Shown here piece by piece: positions 11,627 to 24,100 of a DNA stretch of 64,000 bases. Both the position numbers and the translations under genes were made by a program. The stretch is from Zerene cesonia (lineage: Eukaryota; Arthropoda; Insecta; Lepidoptera; Pieridae), in NCBI RefSeq assembly GCF_012273895.1, contig NC_052129.1, positions 1,302,001 through 1,366,000 on the forward strand, read 5' to 3'. Position 1 is the first letter of the stretch, and the number at the start of each line of letters is the position of its first letter. Below the pieces are notes generated by a model. That model made no database searches, had not been told where the DNA came from, and saw only the letters and a list, made by a program, of their open reading frames with translations.

Positions 11627-14620
11627 CGCCGGCTCTACACCATCCATATCTAGAGCACGCGCCTGTGAGCGCCGCCCGGAGAGCCTGTCGTCAGCCAACA
11701 CACACATACACACACAAAAAAAATATATCATTTATACGCTCTCACCCCCACACACATACGTAAAATCTCCCCCATACACTTCCATACCTTACGAGTCTTA
11801 ATGATGTTATTATTGAGTTGTTTTTTTTGTTTTTTTTTTTGGGAAGAAACGACTTTGTAGTTTATATATTAATTAGAACTATTCAACTTAGACCATGTTA
11901 GCCCAAAATTCACCATTCCGTTAATCGTATTTTTTTCTTATTTACTCGTGTTGCATTAACATTCCAATCTTATTGAGTTAAATATAAGTAACACCCAATA
12001 TAATAAACAAGCACTTAACACCATGCATAATGCTAAATCTGTCCTAATCTTCACTGCCTGCATAGTGCTCGTCCCCAAGAAATAAAATATGGAGCAATCT
12101 AGAACAAAGTTATTCGAAATCCCTCCCTGTGTACGTTTTAGTGATTTTAGTGTATTTCAAGTGTGGCTGGCGATAAACAAGCTTATAGTATAGTGCGATA
12201 CGCTATAGAACCTTAGCAACGATTGAGTTAGAGTTGGAACGTTGAGTGCGCGCTTGTGACCTAGGCCTTCAGTGCTTTCAGAACCGTTAGCTACGAACCA
12301 TTTGTAGATTAAATATAGTTGGTAAATAGTTGGCTTTAAAATCGAAATAACTTGGATAATTCTACACTAACTCATCTATATGAGCGGAATTAAGATGGTC
12401 TGATGCTATTTGCAAATAATGTAACAGTTGAGAATTAGAGATATAACATAGATTTACATATACGTGTTGTGCATTTCGGAAACTGTCGGTACTTAACACA
12501 GTATAAAACCGTTGTTGCTGACTAATTTGTATTCAACCGATGTCGCAAAACGAAAGAGGTTCTTATTGAACTGTATATTTTTTGGCTTGTTGCTTGATTA
12601 TTTTTCAAGTGAATTGTTCTTATTTGATCCTATTTTACAATCTGGAGTTCTACGCCTACCTCCCCCACCGGGATGTCGGTGATCTGTTTTCTAGAAAATA
12701 ATTATCATACTTCACAGAGCTTTAGCTTCAGAATCTTATCAGCTTTTACTATGAATGTTTAAGTCAACAGGACAGCGGTTATTTCGATTTTAAAGCCCAT
12801 TTATATTATAAAATATTTAAATAATTAACTGTATTCCACTTCTAACACTTATGTATAGCCATAATTAATTATAGGTCATTATATAAATAAGCATGTTCAA
12901 TATCTATTTATGTTTGTATATAAAGTGTATTTATTGAATTATGAGAGAAATCGAGCTGGAATCTCGATGATTTCTAATTTAATGTGTATTCCAAAGATAC
13001 ATCATAAATGTATAAATTCTGCATTGGCTATGACGTCTGCTGTCGCGGTTTTGGTTTGATAACGAACGTACGGGTAAATGAAATTAATTCAAACAGTCTG
13101 TTTTTCACGGACGGAGGGATCCGTAAAGGAGATTTAAGTCGATGTGGATATTTTTTTATCACATGACCACGCATATCCATTTATTGATAAGCCAGACTGT
13201 AATTATTCCTTTTTGTGGATATGGTACACCTCGACGTTGGACCCATGTAGGTATATTTAGTATTTAGAATAAATAATCTACCTTTCGTTTTCGCTATTAT
13301 AAAAAACTAACTTAGTTTCCATTATATAACATGTAATGAAGAATCAAAGGGTTTCGGGACGTCTTAAAGCAGTACTAATTCCAGTCAATGGAAAGACAGA
13401 GTTATATAGGTTTTCTAGGACCATCAATGTGCCACACTCGAGTTAGTACTGCATAGAGATGTCGCAGAACGTCCCCAATAGTAATTTTGCGTTGTAAAAG
13501 TGAGTCAACCTGACTTGTAATCTGCTCTGTGTGATTGTTTAAATAAATAATTTGTGGATGAGTATATAAAAAATTGTATTTAGAGCTAAAAAGGCCGGTT
13601 TCTGTAGTTTAACTAAGTATATCGATATCATATTAAAAAAAAATCATTGAAATACCATATTTACTAGTGTGTTTAAAATATATGAATATATTAATATTAA
13701 TGCATTGCGAAAATAATTTACTCGCAAAGTTAAGTGTCCACCTTACTAACAATAGAATACGTTCTTATTTCGTTTACTGTTTGTAGTGTTTTAGCATTTT
13801 CGTATCTATCTACTTAACAATAGAAATTAGTTTTGAACATTCACTTATATCAGGCCATTTATCTAATATAGCTAATAGTTCATATTTTTATTATTTATTG
13901 TTATGATCAAATAGATATATACATGTATTTACTTTTCCAGATAAGGTTTTGCAGAAATCATACTTGATACCCTTAGTCGAGCTAGTTTCTAGCGCCACGT
14001 AGCGGCTAGATTGTAGATTTCCAATAACTTATCGGTAGTTAGTTATATCCAATTTAGATTAGCCCTAAGAATCGTAATGATAAGGTTGTTGACGACGCAG
14101 GTTCGACTTTGGACGTTAGGACTTTTTCCAATTTCTTTAAGCTAAATCTTTTTGAATAAAGTACATAATGCACGAAAAATAACTTGCTTGTACTTTTAAA
14201 GTATGAAATGCAACTCTAATTGGTAATTCACATGAACTTCCCTTCATTAAGGATAATTAAGCTTTGTATCGTTGATGAAGTGATGGTGAGAAATTGTTAA
14301 ATATTGATTAATATAAAGTTGTGCGATTAGTTAGTTTTATAATACTTATAAATAAAATACAAAATTTACCGTGGGCCTATGGGAAGTAATATGATTTTAT
14401 TAATTCGAACGTTACTCTCGGATAGGTTCAACAGAACTGTGTTGGCAAATATTTTCAAGTTACCAAAACCTTTGTATTATTGCAAGCATGAATACTCTTA
14501 AGTAATATGGTTTAAGTGACGATGTAATACGTATTGATGTTAATTCTAAATATTTTATTTAAGTTGATATTTGTTTATTGTGACTGAAATAAACTGTTTA
14601 AACGAATATTCATTCAGTTT
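11627..14620 (+). other. Mon2: Probable 3'UTR of Mon2
   Basis: AT-rich, non-repetitive sequence follows the stop with no credible ORF. AATAAA occurs at 12081, 13268, 14155, 14351 and 14588. The last is followed by a T-rich stretch (CAGTTTTATCC) and is the best distal poly(A) signal. Use of the proximal signal at 12081 would give a ~0.5-kb UTR, so alternative polyadenylation is possible. A short (CA)n run lies near 11700-11720. Confidence 0.5.
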
Positions 14621-14934
14621 TATCCATTTCCTTCCTTTGAACACTTGAAAATATTTTATTTAGAATTGAATTTAAACACCCATAAAACCAAATTTACATT
14701 TCGATTTAAAGTTAAGTTACCTGATTCTCTATGTATTTAATAAAAAAAAAAATAACAAAAAATAGAAACCTAACCTTATAGCTAAGTACATCGCTGTAGC
14801 AATACAAATAGGTATCAAACAATTAAGGATTAAGACCGATATCTTTGCTAGGTTATAGAGTAACCTGTATTAAAGATATCAGAATTTTATTACAAAAATT
14901 TCTGTATCTTTTGTATGTCAACATCAAGATATTG
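14621..14934. other. Intergenic AT-rich sequence, nothing recognised
   Basis: No ORF, repeat or RNA signal recognised up to the gap. Confidence 0.6.
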
Positions 14935-15934
14935 NNNNNNNNNNNNNNNNNNNNNNNNNNNNNNNNNNNNNNNNNNNNNNNNNNNNNNNNNNNNNNNNNN
15001 NNNNNNNNNNNNNNNNNNNNNNNNNNNNNNNNNNNNNNNNNNNNNNNNNNNNNNNNNNNNNNNNNNNNNNNNNNNNNNNNNNNNNNNNNNNNNNNNNNNN
15101 NNNNNNNNNNNNNNNNNNNNNNNNNNNNNNNNNNNNNNNNNNNNNNNNNNNNNNNNNNNNNNNNNNNNNNNNNNNNNNNNNNNNNNNNNNNNNNNNNNNN
15201 NNNNNNNNNNNNNNNNNNNNNNNNNNNNNNNNNNNNNNNNNNNNNNNNNNNNNNNNNNNNNNNNNNNNNNNNNNNNNNNNNNNNNNNNNNNNNNNNNNNN
15301 NNNNNNNNNNNNNNNNNNNNNNNNNNNNNNNNNNNNNNNNNNNNNNNNNNNNNNNNNNNNNNNNNNNNNNNNNNNNNNNNNNNNNNNNNNNNNNNNNNNN
15401 NNNNNNNNNNNNNNNNNNNNNNNNNNNNNNNNNNNNNNNNNNNNNNNNNNNNNNNNNNNNNNNNNNNNNNNNNNNNNNNNNNNNNNNNNNNNNNNNNNNN
15501 NNNNNNNNNNNNNNNNNNNNNNNNNNNNNNNNNNNNNNNNNNNNNNNNNNNNNNNNNNNNNNNNNNNNNNNNNNNNNNNNNNNNNNNNNNNNNNNNNNNN
15601 NNNNNNNNNNNNNNNNNNNNNNNNNNNNNNNNNNNNNNNNNNNNNNNNNNNNNNNNNNNNNNNNNNNNNNNNNNNNNNNNNNNNNNNNNNNNNNNNNNNN
15701 NNNNNNNNNNNNNNNNNNNNNNNNNNNNNNNNNNNNNNNNNNNNNNNNNNNNNNNNNNNNNNNNNNNNNNNNNNNNNNNNNNNNNNNNNNNNNNNNNNNN
15801 NNNNNNNNNNNNNNNNNNNNNNNNNNNNNNNNNNNNNNNNNNNNNNNNNNNNNNNNNNNNNNNNNNNNNNNNNNNNNNNNNNNNNNNNNNNNNNNNNNNN
15901 NNNNNNNNNNNNNNNNNNNNNNNNNNNNNNNNNN
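14935..15934. other. Assembly gap (1000 N)
   Basis: Exactly 1000 N, a conventional gap of unknown true size. Reading frames running through it are artefacts. Confidence 0.99.
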
Positions 15935-16509
15935 GGGTCTTTTATAATTTTTTTACAGACGGTCGGACTACAACTTTGGTTTATCGATACAGAAAAATTG
16001 TCGATATTTTTTGTAGATCAATAATATTATCGAATTATAAATGCACAAAGGGGTGTCACAACATTATTAAGAAATATTTATAAAGTTAGTTTTACATTAT
16101 AAAAAAGCACTGATGAAAACAGTAAGAAGTATATAAGTATACAAAGTATATATAGACGTCTGGTAATAATCATATTAATATCGACATTTGTAAGCAGCTC
16201 CTTGGAAGTAAAAAAGTGAATAAAATAACATGTAGAAGTGTGATTATGGCAGTATCTGCGATAGTATATTATGTGTAAAAGTATTGTGTCAGTATAGTTT
16301 CGTTTCATATTCGTGTGTATAAAGTTATTTAAAACAATGACAAATCCAAGAAAAAATAAAAAAGAAAGTTGGCTCAAAATAGCCATTAATGCAAAAAAAC
16401 AATGAATAAAATTTAAAAGCTTAAACACAAGTTCTAGGATTATAGAAAACAATTTTAAAGTGTAAAACTGATATAAATTGTAATGTAAAAACGTTAATAA
16501 AATATATAG
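15935..16509. other. AT-rich sequence between gap and pseudogene
   Basis: No conserved ORF. The minus strand here lies downstream of the FP-like pseudogene and may be the 3' part of the same decayed element, but no motif proves it. Confidence 0.4.
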
Positions 16510-17369
16510 TCATTTCTGTTCATTAAATTGTTCAAGTTGAGATGCAGTTCTTATGACCATGGATGGTTCTCCGTCAGCCCGCTTGATTAAGACGTATATA
16601 AGTGTATAATCTATGATTAAGACCTTGCCATCCACGATCCAGCAATATTTAATTTTGTTGGTTTTCTTTAATTCCCGAGCAAGATAAAAGAGTTTCCTTG
16701 CGTTTGCAGTTATAAATATAGGATCGCAACTCGAAAGACCTGCATGCGTTAAGTTTAATTTGTTCGTTGGGTGATTAATGTTATAAGTTTTCAAAGTGCT
16801 AAATATATATTTTTGATGTGTAAATCCGATAATTGAATAATTATCGGTTTCTTGCTCTCGGGTTTGCCAGGTATGCGGTATATATCGCGTATACTAGAAC
16901 ATTGCAAATCGATTTTGAGGCTTTTACAAATATTTGAAATATAGGCCAGGAGGTCCTGCTTTGATTCTCTATCCTTTCTGGGAATATTTCTTAGTTCGAT
17001 TGTTGTTAATTTAGAACAACGCTGAAGTTCTTCTATTTGTTGTTGCAAGCCCAAAATAGTAGATTGATTTAATTTACAATGGTCTTCTTATGATTTAATC
17101 CTGATCTCCATTTCATCCTGCTGTTGACTCCGAAATGCTATATTTTTTTCAATATTAAGTAAAGTATTTTCGATTTTATCATAATTGACCTTGAAACTAG
17201 ACAGCAACTGACGGATTTCTTCCTTAAATTCATCAAAGTCCGCTCTGGTTATTTATTCTAAACGACGTTTCATACGCTGGCTTACAAACGAAGATGGCGG
17301 TGGTGTTGTTTCTCGATTTATAGTGTTCAAGGCCGAGTCCGAGCCCGACTTTGTAGGCGAGCGAATCAT
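16510..17369 (-). pseudogene. Broken ORF of the FP C-terminal-domain (Baculo_FP-like) family, probably transposon-derived
   Basis: The minus strand starts at an ATG (17367-17369) with a Ser/Thr/Pro-rich N-terminus, then a coiled-coil stretch rich in Glu/Gln/Lys, then a block with ELRNIPR and RDIYRIPG, and a C-terminal block with NARKLFYLAREL and KYCWIVDGKVLI ending at 16510. These blocks resemble the domain shared by the baculovirus FP protein and many ORF1-like proteins of insect retroelements. Breaks are an in-frame TAA at 17253-17255, another at 17088-17090, and a frame change near 16791-16794. It cannot make a full protein as it stands. No other baculovirus-like gene lies nearby, so a transposon origin is more likely than a viral insertion. 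The 5' flank holds the stem-loop cluster at 18008-18200. Confidence 0.7.
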
Positions 17370-18540
17370 GTTACCAGGAGGCTATAAGTGCGAAGAGATT
17401 ACGCAACTGATGAAGACAGCGCGTGCGACGCGTGGAGCAATATGATAGTGATTATCGTTGTGTGCTCGATGATGAGTTATTGGTAGGGTGGCTTTGTGTG
17501 CGTATGTTTACTTACTCACGCAGCTCAGTGCACTTCTTCTTATTATGCGCTCCTGGTACTCGGTAAATTTTAAGACGGAATTTATGTATTTAAATATTTA
17601 AAATATTGTAAATTAAAGCGTGCGGGTCACACGCCTAAACTGGAACGCGGTCCGAAGGGAAAAAATTAATACTTACAGATAGATAACTACTCGTCCGTTT
17701 TGTGGATTAATGTTATTAATAAATTAATGATTGCCTAAATTTATAACAGAGATCATCAGTACTTTAGTAGCCTTAGTTTACAGTAGTTATTGTTGACAGG
17801 TTGACAGGAACACATAGATTGAAAATAATATTTATCCTGTGGTAACGCCAATATTATTAAAATAGTGAATTAAAATTAAATATTTATTATTTTGTGGTGT
17901 AATCTAACTATCCACCTTACACGCGAGCACAACCAATCACCGCACGCTTTTAAGGCACCCGCAACGTCCCTATTGGACGTAGTGACGCATATACGTCACA
18001 CAGTCTGCATCGATCTCCCGTGACGATCGGATCTAAATAACCGCCGGAGTGCCTTCACGAGGCCTCTAGACATTTCATGTATAATTCGCATACCGCCGGA
18101 GAGCCTTTATGGGGCTTTCTTATCACCGCATCAATCGAAGAGATCTTTCATAAAGATCGTAACCCGCAACCGCCGGAGAACCTCCACGAGGTTCTCTAGA
18201 TATCACAGGCATTGTGCTAGTGTAACCCCCCTTCCCATTTGCTTGTGCTGAACCGCCGCGTGTGTATGTGTGGAGTGAAGGACTGGATCTGGTCTGCCTG
18301 GCCCGAGCTGGAGGACCCTTGACCGCGTAGTGCTGTGCCGCCTGCTTGCTTGGACGCTACTCCCTCAGACAAGGTATATGCCGTGCCGTGTGTTTCCGTC
18401 TTTCCCTTTTTCGCTACACCACGTAGATTGTTTTACTGTCCGCTTAATATCGAAATTAATGTATATTGGCGCGACCACCCTGTCTGAGATGAATAAATTA
18501 CATACCGCTGTTTTCGTCCGTTTTAAATGAATATCTGTTT
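17370..18540. other. Upstream flank of the FP-like pseudogene, possible element 5' region
   Basis: This stretch is more GC-rich than its surroundings from about 17890 to 18420. It includes the stem-loop cluster described separately. It lies 5' of the minus-strand FP-like ORF and could be the untranslated leader or terminal repeat of the same element. No terminal repeats were found by eye. Confidence 0.4.
18008..18200. other. Cluster of small stem-loops with a repeated CCGCCGGAG motif
   Basis: CCGCCGGAG occurs at 18041, 18093 and 18170, each opening a short hairpin: 18047-18068, 18098-18119 and 18176-18196 (the last a perfect 9-bp GAGAACCTC / GAGGTTCTC). Two further hairpins are at 18010-18029 (CGATC...GATCG) and 18142-18158 (GATCTTT...AAAGATC). 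The stem sequences differ between units while pairing is largely kept. Confidence 0.55.
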
Positions 18541-18559
18541 GGTCGTAGGTAAAAATAAA

Positions 18560-21035
18560 ACGAGAAAATGTGCCATATCTTTTATTCTTTTAACAAAAAT
18601 GATTGCAGTCAAATACACGGTTACTACTCTACGTCTAACAAGTAACAATAGATTCCAAAATACAGATCAGACGAACAAAGGAATGTTTCTATAAAATATT
18701 AAAGAGCTTAGAAATAGATAAATTTATCAAAAACATTACAAGGGTTCTTTGTTAAGTACTATAGATTCTAAAATAACTGCAATCGGAATGTATTGTTAAA
18801 ACAAAGGCGTTATCCATTTTTATTTCATCATCTGCCCATTCAATTATTATTTTTCGAGTATTTCTGTTTTATTTAAATTTGTTTGGATTAACATTTCCTT
18901 TGTATTAAATTATTATAAACATAACGATTAAATATATCTAATGTCTCACTGCAATATCAAAATGGCACTGTTATTGTATAAACGCAAAATTAATAAATTG
19001 TTCTTAATAGATATATAAATATTCGAGCACGTACTTTCGTTATAAATGATATTTAAAACCCAATACATATTTAAATGAGTTTGATGATACTACATTTTTT
19101 AAATTAAATATACTTCCATAAACTAATTTAGTTATGCAAAGATTCACATCGATTTATCATAAATCATTTCATTTGGATTCAATTGAAAAATGCATATATT
19201 TATAGACCCATGCTTAAAAAAAAATCTCTTCTCAATTTAAAACAACCGTTAACTTACAAAATAACTTAACTAAATATAAATTTGTCAAATACAAAACTTG
19301 GGAGCTTCATAAAATAACTTTGTTAAATAGAGTTTTACTATATCCCATGTAAGAAAATATAAAAAAACAAAAACACCGAAAATACTATAATTGTAAAACA
19401 GATCTTTAAAAGATATTTAAATATTTATCAATATTTGATTACAATCTAACTAACTAGTAAGTAGGTAACGGATTTGAGCTTGACGTATTGCACATCCGAT
19501 AAAAATATTAACAATAGATTAAGTAAACATTAACAACTTCAGAAAAAAACCTACAATAATATATTTAAATACATTTTTAACGATTAGTTTTAATAAGAAG
19601 TATAGAGACACTAAGATAAAGGCATAGGAATCACCTTTGTGAAAGATCTATAAGATTCGTCTGTATTCATAACTGAATATAAGAATTAAATGATACTAAA
19701 TATTGTAGTGATAACTTCGCGTGTGTTCGAGTTTACCCTCCGTATACCACTTCGTTACGTAACGCGTTATGGCGCAAGTCTAGGCTTCCCTTTCTCTCAC
19801 GCATAGGACAGGCAGGCTCTTTCTCTCTCACTCTAACCCACAGCGCGAACTAAATTTAGTTTAAGTTATCACTTCTGTTGGGTGTCCCGAGACGCCCTCG
19901 ATTTCACTGATGATAATAACCAATTGATTTTTAATATAGTTTAATTTCTTGTAATAAATAAGCAACATTATTTGTTGCTATAAGGTTCCATGAGATTATA
20001 TTATTTAGCCTCAATTTAACGATAAGATAGTTTAAATAGATTTGGTTTAAGCTCAGATACAACATTGTATAAATAGACAGCTATGAGGAATTCGTATAAC
20101 AATATAGGAAACAGCAAATAGTAGAAAAATTAGAGATAGATTTGTTTCTAATAAGTATCGAATACTTTGGATATGACAAAACGTATCGGTAACAATATCA
20201 CTAGACTCATTAACTATGTTGATATTAGACTACCCAACTACTATAGTTAAAATATTCTATTGTACGACGCAAGCATATAGAGCGGAACTTCGATTAAAAT
20301 TCGATTTCGATTCGAATAAAATAAAATTATTTGAAATATCAATATAAAGATATATGAAGATTTCATTACATAGGTGTTGGAAGAAATCCGGCTCGAAGGA
20401 CTTGAGGTCCTTTGAGCCGGATTTATTGTTTTCGCGAACATATTTAATTGGTTTGCGATATATTTAAGTGATAATAATATTAAAAATGCTTGAAACGTGA
20501 GATGAATATTTAGTAATCATGTTGAACTCTGAAAGATTGCATCGTACAATATTAGTATACTAATTATTGCTATTGATAAATGTATAGTTTAGAAAAGATA
20601 TTTTTGATAAATTTTCATTCATTCACCGTTTGTGTATTAGATTTGAATATTCAAACCAAAAAATTATTGTGCGATAGGTTCGGACATTACAACAAATAAA
20701 TTTTACATAACAACACTAACAAAGTTTTTTTTTTAATAAGAAAAAAATGAGAAAGAAGTTTCGAGTTAAACAATATTAATATATTATAAAAGATCCAAAA
20801 ATAAGTACATACCAAATGTACATCTAATATTGTACATTTGCATGATGTATTTATTACCTTAAAATATGTATTAGAGTTCAGTAATTTTTAACAAAACTAT
20901 AGCTTCTTATATGTGAAGTTTCATTCAATGTTCCAATACATCGAAACGATGCTATAATCGAACAATATTGTGAAAACGTAGGTACAAATATTCTTTTCTG
21001 GGTACAAAATGAAATTATATAACTTATTGCGGGTC
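18560..21035 (-). other. Itpr: Probable 3'UTR of Itpr
   Basis: Continuous AT-rich sequence follows the Itpr stop on the minus strand without credible ORFs. TTTATT at 18581-18586 (AATAAA on the minus strand) is a candidate distal poly(A) signal, and other AATAAA-like signals occur nearer the stop. It contains the hairpin at 20384-20424. The true 3' end is uncertain. Confidence 0.4.
20384..20424 (+). other. Hairpin with 18-bp arms in the Itpr 3' region
   Basis: AAATCCGGCTCGAAGGAC, five-base loop TTGAG, then its inverted copy with one change. As plus-strand RNA the change gives a G-U pair, so all 18 pairs form. On the minus strand it is an A-C mismatch. It is markedly GC-rich within an AT-rich setting, which suggests an inserted repeat or selected structure. 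Confidence 0.75.
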
Positions 21036-21128
21036 TCAAGGTGGCAAGTTCATCTGCAAGTTGTGCAGGTACGCGGACGTGGAGTTGAGGAGGCCGATGC
21101 GTTGCTTCTGTTTGCGCTGCTCCGTCAT
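21036..21128 (-). CDS. Itpr: Itpr last coding exon
   Basis: Acceptor GACCAG, then MTEQRKQKQRIGLLN, a Ser/Ala/Tyr/Leu tail (HNLQMNLPP) and TGA at 21036-21038. The first part is the invariant C-terminal signature of IP3 receptors. Confidence 0.95.
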   Translation of the reverse strand: MTEQRKQKQRIGLLNSTSAYLHNLQMNLPP

Positions 21129-24100
21129 CTGGTCATGTCAGAATTGAACGATTATTGACAAGGTTTAATTGTTTTATGATGTGTGTATAAGTTGTAAGTG
21201 TTAAAAATGGCAATCTGTAAAATTTATTCACAATTAATAGTTAGTGTAGGATATGTAGCTGTTATGGGATCCAGCGCACACAGCTTCTCTAGAATTTTTC
21301 TCCCACTACATTGTTGTAGGAGGAAAGTGACCTAGAGTCACTACGAGCGTGTTAACCAGCTCGCTATCTCCCACGACGTGTTGTCTATATTGTTTTACCC
21401 TCCACCAATTTTTTATTTCTCGTTATCCCCTTTGGCAGCGTGTCGTCCAGCTCGCCCCCTTCTCCCCTCACAGCCCGTACCTGGTCGCGCAGCTCGGTGA
21501 GCAGGTCGGTGAGCGTGCGNNNNNNNNNNNNNNNNNNNNNNNNNNNNNNNNNNNNNNNNNNNNNNNNNNNNNNNNNNNNNNNNNNNNNNNNNNNNNNNNN
21601 NNNNNNNNNNNNNNNNNNNNNNNNNNNNNNNNNNNNNNNNNNNNNNNNNNNNNNNNNNNNNNNNNNNNNNNNNNNNNNNNNNNNNNNNNNNNNNNNNNNN
21701 NNNNNNNNNNNNNNNNNNNNNNNNNNNNNNNNNNNNNNNNNNNNNNNNNNNNNNNNNNNNNNNNNNNNNNNNNNNNNNNNNNNNNNNNNNNNNNNNNNNN
21801 NNNNNNNNNNNNNNNNNNNNNNNNNNNNNNNNNNNNNNNNNNNNNNNNNNNNNNNNNNNNNNNNNNNNNNNNNNNNNNNNNNNNNNNNNNNNNNNNNNNN
21901 NNNNNNNNNNNNNNNNNNNNNNNNNNNNNNNNNNNNNNNNNNNNNNNNNNNNNNNNNNNNNNNNNNNNNNNNNNNNNNNNNNNNNNNNNNNNNNNNNNNN
22001 NNNNNNNNNNNNNNNNNNNNNNNNNNNNNNNNNNNNNNNNNNNNNNNNNNNNNNNNNNNNNNNNNNNNNNNNNNNNNNNNNNNNNNNNNNNNNNNNNNNN
22101 NNNNNNNNNNNNNNNNNNNNNNNNNNNNNNNNNNNNNNNNNNNNNNNNNNNNNNNNNNNNNNNNNNNNNNNNNNNNNNNNNNNNNNNNNNNNNNNNNNNN
22201 NNNNNNNNNNNNNNNNNNNNNNNNNNNNNNNNNNNNNNNNNNNNNNNNNNNNNNNNNNNNNNNNNNNNNNNNNNNNNNNNNNNNNNNNNNNNNNNNNNNN
22301 NNNNNNNNNNNNNNNNNNNNNNNNNNNNNNNNNNNNNNNNNNNNNNNNNNNNNNNNNNNNNNNNNNNNNNNNNNNNNNNNNNNNNNNNNNNNNNNNNNNN
22401 NNNNNNNNNNNNNNNNNNNNNNNNNNNNNNNNNNNNNNNNNNNNNNNNNNNNNNNNNNNNNNNNNNNNNNNNNNNNNNNNNNNNNNNNNNNNNNNNNNNN
22501 NNNNNNNNNNNNNNNNNNNGTCGCGGGAACCAGTCTAGGTTGTTCGACTGAAAGCATTTCAGACTCTCTATAAGTATTTGATAACATTTTCCATAAAGCA
22601 CATTTAGTTGATAATGTAAATAACAATAACAAATGCACAGAAAACACATTGGTGTGCTAATTGTAAATAAAAATAAGTACGTATAATTTCAATATAGGTA
22701 GTGAGTGCTGTTTTCATAAAAAAACATGGGGGTACCGCAAGATTTGTACAAGGTCCACATCTATTTCATGTATTCGATAATGGCACATATAAATTTATAT
22801 GTCAAATGTCTCTTGTGTCTCTTTATTTTCGCGCTCTTGCAAGTAAGTACTGATGGTGCAGTAATTAAAATTACAGTAACATAACAGCCATCGTTATTGT
22901 GAGGGCAAACTCTACCAGATACTTATCGAATATTAATAGCAATAATCAACAATAGATTTTAGTAGTATACAGAATACAATAATTATGGGCTCAACATATT
23001 CAAACAGTATTAAACCTATCGTGATTTCTCCATGTAGACCCAACAAACTTCAGAAATTTCGTTACCACTATACTATCATTATGATGTCTTAAACGATTTA
23101 TTTGCAAAAAATATGGTAATAAAGATATGTAGACGCTTTTCAATAAATTGATTGATATTCATTAGAGTTGGATTATGGCTATACATATAATGTATATTTA
23201 TATTTTTGGAAGATCACCTGCATTACTATTTTGAATAACGAATCAGATGTCATACCAAGTCATCAATAGAAATCAAAAACAAAAAAGGCCCTAGGTGTGG
23301 CCCTTGCAGAACCCCTTAAGTAAAGTAAATAAGGAATGCGATTTGTAACCAATCTAAATTGCAAACCCTACATCATAAATCTACTAACCCCTGACAAATT
23401 TTTGAGTAATTACAAGTCATCCACCTTATCTAATGTCCTTCTTAAATCCATTTATTGTACTATTTTTTGATCTTTCTCGAAAGGATCACACAAATTAGCA
23501 GCGTAGATTAGTTAACACATATTGGAGATTTGAAAATGGACTTATTTTCTTTGTCCATAGTTAAAAGATTCTATACAGATTTTAATTATCAAACTAGGTC
23601 TCTGTTAATGAAAACATAAAGCAGTCCAAGTATGTTTTTGAATGAAGTAAGAGATTCCAATGGATTATCCACAAACAGAGCCAAATGAACAAGATTGTAA
23701 ACACGATCTGCATGAACTCAGTTACTCAGATATAAAAAAAAATTATCAAGCACTGATGCAAGTACAAGACAGCACATATATCCCAGTAACTAAAGCTTTT
23801 ACAAAAATATGCAGGTAGATTGGAAATCGCACAAATATAATTGTAAAGAGTAGATAAGCTTTATAAGCCCCAAACAAAAGTTCTATTATTTTGACTGTTT
23901 TATGAATTACAAAAAGCATAGAAGATGATTACCTTGATCATAGAGTGCACATAACTCTCGGGGCCGGTGAACTCAGTGGGGTCCTTGACCCTCACCAGCA
24001 CCATGAAATGCAGGTAGTGCCACATGTTGTGCTCACTCTTTATGTGCTCTTCGAATGATACCGTCTTGTTGTCGAAGGCGGATCTATTCAAACCTGTTAT

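Noticed and set aside
14845..16083. Long open frames crossing N runs (also 21349-22649, 44510-45574, 59153-60345)
   Set aside because: They are open only because the N stretch has no stops. The real flanks carry no conserved protein, apart from the short Itpr exon pieces.
16078..16452. 124-residue minus-strand frame rich in Leu/Ile/Phe/Tyr
   Set aside because: Composition of translated AT-rich DNA, with no recognisable motif or splice context.
16510..17369. Endogenous baculovirus insertion
   Set aside because: Only the FP-like domain is recognised, no other viral gene is near, and this domain is common in insect transposon ORFs.
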